Notes under the pieces: generated by a model | Told to the model about the DNA's origin: nothing | The model's input: the letters and a program-made list of their open reading frames with translations, nothing else | Database searches by the model: none | Translations under genes and position numbers: made by a program | NCBI GenBank assembly: GCA_032718475.1 | Contig: JAUCBJ010007128.1 | Span: forward strand, 1 to 64,000 | Source: Nemertoderma westbladi | Taxonomy: Eukaryota; Xenacoelomorpha; Nemertodermatida; Nemertodermatidae | Reading direction: 5' to 3' | DNA: 64,000 nucleotides | Part shown: positions 56,228-64,000 of the stretch, piece by piece | How positions within the stretch are numbered: position 1 is the first letter of the stretch | How the letters are laid out: every line of letters starts with the position of its first letter

Positions 56228-57223
56228 TGACAATTATATTAATCTAATATTAGTGTTGAACTTTGGTGAGAGGGAAATTCAAAGTAATAGAGTTCTAGGG
56301 TTATTCATTCAATAACTGCAGTACTGTATGACTGTGAACTGGTGGAACTACAGTCCAACATTCTGACAGTGTCAGACACATATCAAATACCGGACTACTG
56401 AAATACGTAAAATCTATCTATCTGTCTGTTGAAATATAATTATACTATAATATTATAATCGAAGCTGTTTGCAAGATTCAGTATTAAACTGTTAATAAAA
56501 AATATTACATTGTGAATACAGTAGTTAGCTTACTGGTACCTTTACTAACATGAGTGAAAGTGAAAGTTGTAAGAATAAGACTACACTGTATGCCTATGGT
56601 ATGTTTTTTGTTCAGAGTGTAGGTAGCTGTATAGACTGACTGCATGCATCGTACAGTACCGGTAGCGGTACCGCAGCTTCCTTTAAGGTCTCAATCACAT
56701 CACTGCCTTACAACTACAGAACCTACCTGACCGGTACTGAACAGAACATATTGAGCAAAAATTTAATGTACTGGTACTGTCAAACTAAAGGGGAAGTTGA
56801 GTACTGACTGACTGGTACACTACAAGTTCAGATTGCACACTCAACTCAGCCTACTCAGAGATCCTTTACTTTCAGTATTTGAAAATTATGGGCAGCAGCA
56901 TCCTGATCCTGAATGCGGGAATGCCATTCTCAACAGTTTCTACGATTCTACCATAACGACGAATGTACCAGACCTGCAGACAGCCAGACTTGTACCTGCC
57001 AGTTGTAAATAACGTAGGTTTACATACTGCACAATGCTGTAGAACTATGGTACCGGTACAGGTACATTATCTTACTGGGAGTAGAAATTAAACTAAGATC
57101 TAGTCTTTCTGTCTATTGAAACAGATTGCAGTAGATTGATACGGTACTGGTACATCCAGAGAGTACACTTATACTACCGGTACTTAGTAAATTTTAGTGT
57201 GTGATTGGGAATTCTTGGGAACA
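56228..57223. other. Non-coding, possibly gypsy LTR, CCGG-rich
   Basis: No gene. Dense in GGTACC, TACCGGTA and CAGTACTG palindromes. The first few hundred bases may be the LTR of the gypsy fragment. Confidence 0.35.
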
Positions 57224-58076
57224 ATGACCTCCAAAGAGAAAGTAAATCAAATTAGTCCCGACTTGGAATTACTGGACACCATGATTACCATAGAGGACTG
57301 AAAGCGCCCCTCAACCTCAGATATTGCTCCAAATTTAAACAGTGGTATTGAGTTGGTTAGTCCTGTTCCTAGCGATATTCAACGTTTATCACAAGATGAT
57401 AAATCAGACTCTGACTTTTTGCTAGATAATCGCAATAGTAACACAGAATCTGCTACACGCCAAGCTGTTTCAGCTTTTAGAAATTTCTTAAATCTCGTCA
57501 AGTGTGCCACACAAATTGACCAATTTACATTTTATTATCTTGCCTATCATTTCAATGGATTCATTCGCCGGTACAAGAAACGAAATGGAGATAAGCTGGA
57601 AACTACAACTTTGAGATGCTATTTTTACGGTCTTCTCCATTATTTCTGTGACCTGAGACATGGCGATGTTCTACGACTGGCTCCATTCGTGCGTTCTAAA
57701 GAAATTTTACGTTCGCGTCTTTGCCAGCTAAAAGCAGCAGGAAAGGGTAACTTAGGAAATGCTAGTGATCCTTTGGATTGTAATGACTTTCGAGATCCCT
57801 GCTCAGCCACACTCTTACCCTGTATATCTTCATGAGTTGTATCTAAAGCGACGCTATCCTGATGGAAGAATCAATGGAGGTGATCGAAACTGGCTTAAAC
57901 CTAAAGCCACAACCCCTCCTGGCAATGTATGCTGGTATTGTAACCAACCAACCGGGAAGCATTCCTTTACCTTTATGAAGACCATGGCTGAGAAAGCTGG
58001 ATTAGCTGAAGAGGGCTGTAAGATCACTCAGGTCACCTGTAGGAAGACTGCTGCCCAGGTATTATGGGGTTCATAA
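57224..58076 (+). pseudogene. Crypton-type tyrosine recombinase / DUF3504-like protein
   Basis: ATG at 57224, TGA after 25 codons (57299-57301), then the same frame continues to 57835: NTESATRQAVSAFRNFLNLV, YHFNGFIRRYKKRNGDKLET and TLRCYFYGLLHYF. This N-T-x-x-A-T...F-x-x-F...DG...T-L pattern is the core-binding half of Crypton recombinases, also present in ZMYM/QRICH1 proteins. A shift near 57800 leads to LYLKRRYPDGRINGG, PTGKHSFTFMKTMAEKAGL and ITQVTCRKTAAQVL, the H-x-x-R region of the catalytic half with T in place of H. The final catalytic Tyr was not found. Broken; probably a decayed mobile element. Confidence 0.6.
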
Positions 58077-60590
58077 TTTCATTTCATTTCCTCGGAACAG
58101 GAAAGCCTCGGCTGTTCCTTGGGTTAAAATAACCGGAAAAATAACAAAATATCAGGGTATTAAATATAGTTAGATGGCTCTGCCAACCTGCGCACGAAGT
58201 GACTCTACACAATGGTCTGTGCGCTATTTCCACAGAGTTGATGATTGCGTAGAAATTTGAGATTTTACCCTTCTTCTGTCGTGGATGGGATATGGGTTTT
58301 TATTTTGACATTGACCCATATAAGAAAAATCTAAACAGAGAAATTTGGTGGGAAAGTTTTAAATATTTGAATGGGGTTTTCTCTAAAAGTACTTTTTCAT
58401 GGTTATTTTTTACACAAAGGTACATGACAACAGGTACACAAAGGTGGTGTCTCGACCTATCCGAGTTCCAAATTTCATAAAATTTAATTGAGCGGTTTAT
58501 CCAAAAAGTGTACCTTCGTTTGTTAACCCTATTACCACTGGGGTGTTTAGACCATTAGCAGCACTGGCGGGGGGTCGATTCGCCCCCCCCCCCCGCTGTA
58601 TTTTTGTAATCATCCAATAAAATCCTACGAAATTTGGGCTGTAGGTGAAAAAAGTATCGAAGAACATCTTCAAATGCAAAAAAATGAAAATTTCATTAGG
58701 TGGGTATAATAATTTTCATGAAAAATAGAAGTAGTCCCAGGACAAAATATAAATGTGATTAAATGTGATCGAATGTGATTATATCCCATTTCCTAAAATT
58801 GAACTGGATGCTATTTTTCTCGCACCTAAGAAGTGGGCGTGGCACTTCAAATTTTGAAAAATACGATATTCGGAAAATACTCCCATCTTTTGATTTCAAC
58901 GCGTTTTTATATGTTTTCTAGACCGCTGAATCGATTGAAAATATTATCGAAGCCGGAAGACGTAGTGGATCGTCTTCTTTGGAGCACCAAAATTAGGGTG
59001 TGGCACTTCAAATATTGAATAATATGTGTAAAAGCTTTTACTGAATTGTCCGGTTATTTTTCCTTATTTTTCCCGTAAAGTACTCTGTAGTTGGTTTACC
59101 AGGCATAAAAAGGCCGTGTCCTTGCTGTACTGGTGTTTTAGCGGACATAAAAGCTATTTCTTCTGTATTTGTACTTTAGAGGACATAATCCGTAATTCCG
59201 TGACGTAAAAGCTCGATACTCTTGAAAACAGTGTCGCTACCATGACGACGGCTAGCAGCTGATATTGCCACGTCGACGTTTCTTTGTTTCTCTGTTCTCT
59301 CGTTGTTCAGGTTGACCAATCTGAGCGTTTGTTATCTCTGTGTTGGAGGTATATACAGAAACTCAGTAGTTCAGTGTTATGTTTTTGTCCAGAGCCTAAG
59401 AACCGGCTTTGGCACCTCCGTGTTTTAGTTTTTAGTCTTACACTAGTAGGTTTAATTATAAAGGGCATATATCCTTTAACGCACCTACCTGACTCATGGA
59501 ATCACTGCTGACTGATGATCATACATGCTGACTGATGATTATACATGCTGACTGCTGAAACATTGCAAACTCATAACAATCAGTGTTTTCATTGTTGTTT
59601 TATACTGCTATTTACCGTCAGTTCTTCATAATATGGTTGATGAATTATTATATTTGGAATAACGATAAACAACCCCGAAACCCAATGTTCTTGATATACC
59701 GAAGGTAAGAGAGAAGGGTTACAGATAAACGATTGTGACTTATGTTAAAGTGGTTTGAAGTGAATCTAATGTTATTTGATAGACCCTACATGAGCCAGTC
59801 TGTGTTCCTTTTATATGTGACTAAAATCAGTGAAGATCGGCAGATTAGTGTGCAGTATTGTGCAGCATTGTGTATGAGTGAGTCTGTTAAAGAAGCATTC
59901 CTAAAGAATGCGCCATATATGTGAATTATAATTAAGCCATATCGTTGTGAGTGGTTTAAGTCATAACTCTGTTTATATAGATAAAGCGCCACGTCCTAAA
60001 GGAACTGTTAATATTACCGAAGGTGAATAATATTGTCAGAGATTATATAGTACTGTCAGTCGAATAATACATTAGGCTTACATAGCAATAAAATTAAACC
60101 GTCGAACCCAATCTCCCGGGAATCTCCAACGGGTGAATGGTCGCGCACGGATTGGTTTCGACTAGTGTAGTGAATCAAATACTTGTCATAGACTAAAAAC
60201 TGATTTAATATCTAGAAGACATCTTAATTTGGTGGGTTAAACTGCCAAAGGTCTGAAAGCGCGAACATTAAAGGATATAGCTTCTTTATTGCAGTAAGCA
60301 ATAAAGTTGAAAGTACCGGTCAACCGGTACATCTGTAGGTCAGTAGGCCCAACTGCCAGAACCGGTACCAGTAGGCCTGACTACCTAACCACCCGGACCG
60401 GTACCTACAGCAGTACAAGTACACTAGTATTATTCGATTTGATTGTTGCATACCGGTAGGCTGTTTAGGGGATTAGGGATTGATCACCCCTTATACCTTT
60501 ATATGGTTTACTTATTTCTGTCAAGTTTTATTTATTTGTAGGCCAGTATTGAACAGAAGGCGTGTAAACCTGATCAGATTGTACAGACGA
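58077..60590. other. Non-coding region with short repeats
   Basis: No gene recognised in 2.5 kb. Contents: a poly-C run near 58578-58594; the phrase GTGGCACTTCAAAT repeated at about 58841 and 59001; three units of TGACTGATGATYATACATGC near 59508-59560; and a dense cluster of ACCGGTAC palindromes at 60315-60465. The right part may already belong to the 5' LTR of the terminal BEL/Pao-like element. Confidence 0.35.
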
Positions 60591-61166
60591 TTTGTAGGCT
60601 GAGCTGTTGTCTGATTGCTGTTAAGTCCGAACGAATTGCAGTGTGTGTAGATCACCTGTCCGATTAAGTACGATTAGGCAGTAGGGGCAGCGAACGCTGT
60701 AAGGTAATCCCCCAACTAAAGAATAAGTCGCACTACTGGGTTAGAGCGCATACTCCCTAATCATTTCGGAGTCTGCATGTCCTGTGGTTTATTTAGGCTT
60801 GAGAGTGGTCTGCCATCGTTTAGTCTGTACTTTGTTTGTGTAAGTCTGTACGGGTAGCGTATAATTTTATTTAGATAATTTGTAGGCTGGATAGTTGTCT
60901 GGCTGTTATTAGGTCTGAACGGATTGCCGCGTGTGTAGATCATCTGTCCGATTAAGTACGATTAGGCAGTAGGGGCAGCGAACGCTGTAAGGTAATCCCC
61001 CAACTAAAGAATAAGTCGCACTACTGGGTTAGAGCGCATACTCCCTAATCATTTCGGAGTCTGCATATACCGTAGTTTGTTTAAGCTTGATAGTAGTCTG
61101 TCAGTGTTCTGTCTGTATTTTGTTTGAGTAGTTTGTACGCGTAGCGTAATATTTATTATTCAGAGT
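60591..61166 (+). repeat. 288-bp tandem duplication
   Basis: Two copies, from TTTGTAGGCT at 60591 and 60879. The central ~117 bases (CGATTAAGTACGATTAGGCA to TTCGGAGTCTGCAT) are identical; the flanks of each unit have diverged. Probably part of the LTR of the downstream retroelement, where tandem subrepeats can act as enhancer-like promoter units. Confidence 0.85.
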
Positions 61167-62471
61167 TTATGCGATTATTCGCAACATTCAAGTCCCCAAG
61201 TTTGTTCCTACAGTAATTGTGTTTGTTATACATACCGCTATAGTTAAATTAACCTCGGTACTACACGGGCTGCTTGGCGTAGGTAAAGACTGGTGATTTT
61301 GTGCATCGGTCACTCCAGCAGATGCCGTGGTTCTTTTAGCTGTTCAAGTATATTTAATTACTGATTATCTGTTGTACAAGTACTCGTACCTAATTTAGGG
61401 TTTAGTGTACAGTGCTTTCCGAGAATAATTAGTGTAGGCATTATATTTGTGTTGTAAAGTGGTTGATAGGCACATTCGATTAGCTCTATTAACTTCTAGG
61501 TAGGAACACTCCGTGATACATAACGTAGAACCTATAGCGATACGGCTATAGGTCGTCAGGCGGTGGTATTTTCCTATCTGGACAACGCAGTGTATTTACT
61601 ACTACTTATTATTTCAAATACCGTAGTACCCTGTCCGTTGTAATAACCAGTTTTCTAACCCTTTGTTAGGCTGGTTTGTAGACTTCTTGTAAAATTACCC
61701 TAAAAATTTCGTATTTTGTGTTTTTTGTAAATTTTTGTGTTTATTTAGAGATTGTAATCTCACCCGAATTGTACGTACTTTGTAGTATTAAGTAACTTAG
61801 GTAAATTAGTATTATTTGTTTTAGTGTCCTGTAAGTAACACTTCACTGAAAGCGCACCGCTTTGTGTAGTGATTACTCCCCAGAAATAATAACATTTATT
61901 TCAAATATTGACAAAGCCCATTAAAACGGGTATATATATATTATAAATCAAATCTAACGATTTATAAATAGTAGGCCTACCATATAACCATTAGGTCTCA
62001 ATATCAGTTGGACTACTGTTCAAATAACGGTAATAAAGTAAGTAAAGTAACAAAGTAACCCTAAAGTTCAGAAATTCAATTATTTAAAATAATTGATATA
62101 CCGGTATTTACGATAGGCCTATTATCTTTATTTCTGTAAATTTAGGCTGAAATTATACCGGTACTTGTAATTAATTCTAGTCCAGAATTATATATACTAC
62201 AAACAGTAAGCTGTATACCGGTATTCCGATAGGCCTATTATATATTTATATATATTTGTGCTAAAATTATACCGGTATTCTGTGATAAACCTAGTCTGTA
62301 ATAATAGTTATATATACTATAAGTATACCGGTATTCTAATATATTATATATATATCACGCTACATTGAGTAGCAGTACCGGTAATTAATTATTAGGCTAG
62401 CGGTTAATACTGAGTTACTAGACTTGCTCAGACTGTAATACAGCAGTAGACATTCAACTGTACACATAAGC
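61167..62471. other. Probable LTR/leader of the second BEL/Pao-like element
   Basis: No ORF. The partner LTR is outside the window, so LTR edges and primer-binding site cannot be set. From 62095 on there are seven ATACCGGTA repeats spaced 25-110 bases, with intervening TATATATA stretches. Confidence 0.4.
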
Positions 62472-64000
62472 ATGTCTGACGCAAAGCAGAACCTGTCAGA
62501 CAGTCTACTAGATACAACCGAGAGCGAAGTGACAGCAGAGAAACCGCATAAGAGGGATGCCATTGATATCTATCTGTCAGACTATCAGCGTTTTGTGGGA
62601 GATAAAGAGTTGAGGAGAAGGCTAGAGGGACTTAGCCCTAATAGCGAAGGAGCCAAACTTGTGTTAGATGCGATTGATGTGGATAGGTTAGCGGCGAACC
62701 AAGCTAAATTCGATGAACAACTCCGCATCGCTAGAGAAAGGGAAGAACAAGTAAGGAAAAAACGTATAGAAGACAGAAAGAAAGCAGCAGTAGTAGTTGC
62801 AGAAGCAGAAAGAAAGGCGGCAGCGGCCAAGGCAGCGGCAGAGGCAGCGGCAGAGACAAAAGTGGCAGAAGCAGAAAGGAAAGCGGCTGACGAAATCACC
62901 CAATTAGAATTGGAAAACATTCAGGAGAATCAAGACTGCATAAATAAACAGTTAGCAGCTAGTAATATGCAGATGATGAATCGATCTACTCCCAAAAGAC
63001 AGGGATATACATCATCGGAGGAAGGCGATACCACCGATACTGAAGGCAAAGGAAATAGATCTCGTCTAAGCAGACGTAAAAGAACATTCCACCGTCAGAA
63101 ATTGCCTGATTTGCCTCCAGCTGTTAGAAGGCAACTAAATAACACCAACTTAGGTAGTACAGAGCCCACAGACCAAATAATTAAAATAGAAAGACTCCCT
63201 ACTATAGTAGATGAGCCTGAAATAAGTAGGCCTGTTCTTGAAATCACCCCTTCGGTGATAGACATACCTGTGCTCCATGAGACTACCTATAAATTCCCTC
63301 TACATAGCACTAAGCTACCTGTGCCCCGTAGAACTGCCCGAGAGACAGTTCAGGTCCTGGACCCCGAGCGAAATATTCCGAATTTGTCGCCCGTTGTCCC
63401 TTGTCTGCCCGCTACGACGTTGGCGGATCCCGTTTCGGCGGTTGATTGGGTAGACGAGAGACGGCGGGGGATAGATATTCTCCTCGGAGAGATGAAGGAG
63501 AATCGGATACGCTCCTCCCAACAGGTCCGAGAGTTGGAAGGGACTGTCCAACATTTAAAGGGAACAGTGAGGGAAAGCAAGTTAGAGTTGCAAGAAGTGC
63601 AGCAAAATATCGCGCTAGAGCGCGATAAATTAGTAAATTTACAAAAGGGTATACCACCACCCCCTGTAACAATGTGTCAACCCGTTAGGTCTGAAGTATC
63701 TCATGCGCAAGGTGTGGAGCCTACACGCATCTATACTGCTAGCGAAGTAGAAACTCCTATAGTGAACCCTATTAAGGGTAATTATAGACCTGTTGATAGT
63801 GATATTCCCTATAGACTGGATCATAATCCGAGAAATTTATATACCGATACCTCGATATTAAATAGCACGATGGCCCAAGAAAGTTTTACGCGTCAAATGG
63901 CTAGAACCGAAGCCCGGCAAGCGGTAAAGGTTGGAGAGATCGTCAAGTTCAATGGAGAGGAGATGAAATGGTTACCTTTTAATGAATATTACAAAGATAA
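62472..64000 (+). CDS. BEL/Pao-like gag, 5' part, runs off the window
   Basis: Open for 509 codons from ATG (MSDAKQNLSDSLLDTTESEV) without a stop. Residues ~75-150 form an Arg/Glu/Ala-rich coiled coil (REREEQVRKKRIEDRKKAAV, AAAAKAAAEAAAE). A second coiled coil follows near residues 345-400. The last residues, VGEIVKFNGEEMKWLPFNEY, match the K-F-x-G...W-x-x-F box seen at the same place in the 5.2-18.9 kb element. Both have acidic starts, long coiled coils and this box, so I call it a BEL/Pao-like gag. Orientation is opposite to the first element and the sequences are clearly different families. All codons readable here are intact. Confidence 0.7.
   Translation, partial: MSDAKQNLSDSLLDTTESEVTAEKPHKRDAIDIYLSDYQRFVGDKELRRRLEGLSPNSEGAKLVLDAIDVDRLAANQAKFDEQLRIAREREEQVRKKRIEDRKKAAVVVAEAERKAAAAKAAAEAAAETKVAEAERKAADEITQLELENIQENQDCINKQLAASNMQMMNRSTPKRQGYTSSEEGDTTDTEGKGNRSRLSRRKRTFHRQKLPDLPPAVRRQLNNTNLGSTEPTDQIIKIERLPTIVDEPEISRPVLEITPSVIDIPVLHETTYKFPLHSTKLPVPRRTARETVQVLDPERNIPNLSPVVPCLPATTLADPVSAVDWVDERRRGIDILLGEMKENRIRSSQQVRELEGTVQHLKGTVRESKLELQEVQQNIALERDKLVNLQKGIPPPPVTMCQPVRSEVSHAQGVEPTRIYTASEVETPIVNPIKGNYRPVDSDIPYRLDHNPRNLYTDTSILNSTMAQESFTRQMARTEARQAVKVGEIVKFNGEEMKWLPFNEYYKD

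Noticed and set aside
60740-60785. tRNA-like string (GGGTTAGAGCGCATACTCCC) in the 288-bp repeat
   Set aside because: It resembles a D-arm plus half an anticodon stem, but the loop would be 11 bases and no T-arm or acceptor stem follows.
1-64000. CRISPR arrays, bacterial operons, riboswitches, or a defence or toxin system
   Set aside because: The window is eukaryotic (introns, LINEs, LTR elements) and none of the direct repeats has regularly spaced unique spacers.

Overview
This is a stretch of an animal nuclear genome, almost certainly an invertebrate. It is AT-rich and intron-containing, with sparse host genes buried in transposable elements. I cannot place the species. The backdrop is rich in short palindromes (TACCGGTA, GGTACC, AGGCCT). 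Two loci look like host genes. One is a two-exon PP2C-type protein phosphatase of the PPM1E/F (POPX) type (1676-3691, minus), whose exons are strikingly GC-rich. The other is a rhodopsin-type seven-transmembrane receptor gene (43911-45137, minus) broken by one in-frame stop.

Almost everything else recognisable is mobile DNA. From 5.2 to 18.9 kb lies a whole BEL/Pao retrotransposon on the minus strand, with very long LTRs (2294 and 2074 bp), gag, protease, reverse transcriptase, RNase H and integrase. Its coding region is broken by two frameshifts and an in-frame UAG although the LTRs differ by only about 13 substitutions. From 22 to 27 kb come a degenerate LINE and a 1.8-kb TIR element with a pogo/psq-type helix-turn-helix remnant. 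From 27.3 to 34.9 kb a THAP/P-element transposase pseudogene is split by an apparently intact, very young Ty1/copia element (29022-34009). That element has identical 266-bp LTRs, a 5-bp target duplication, a primer-binding site matching the initiator-tRNA anticodon arm, and one uninterrupted 1393-codon gag-pol.

From 35 to 41 kb there is a 30-bp minisatellite, then two unrelated LINEs fused in the same orientation, one of them carrying a 932-bp hAT deletion derivative with an 8-bp target duplication. From 47.27 to 51.49 kb is a second copia-type element, bounded by CAATG duplications and internally deleted. Nested in its reverse transcriptase is a Penelope-like element arranged head-to-head with a shortened inverted partner, giving a 117-bp perfect palindrome. 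From 51.5 to 58.1 kb are fragments of several LINEs and Ty3/gypsy elements and a Crypton-type tyrosine recombinase pseudogene. The window ends inside the gag of a second BEL/Pao-like element (from 62472), preceded by a 288-bp tandem duplication probably within its LTR.

The genes do not form operons or pathways. The story is successive layers of insertion, which can be ordered: P element before copia-1; LINE before hAT; copia-2 before the Penelope-like element. Boundaries supported by target duplications are firm. Where only homology edges were visible the coordinates are approximate. Family names rest on motif recognition by eye, not on database searches.
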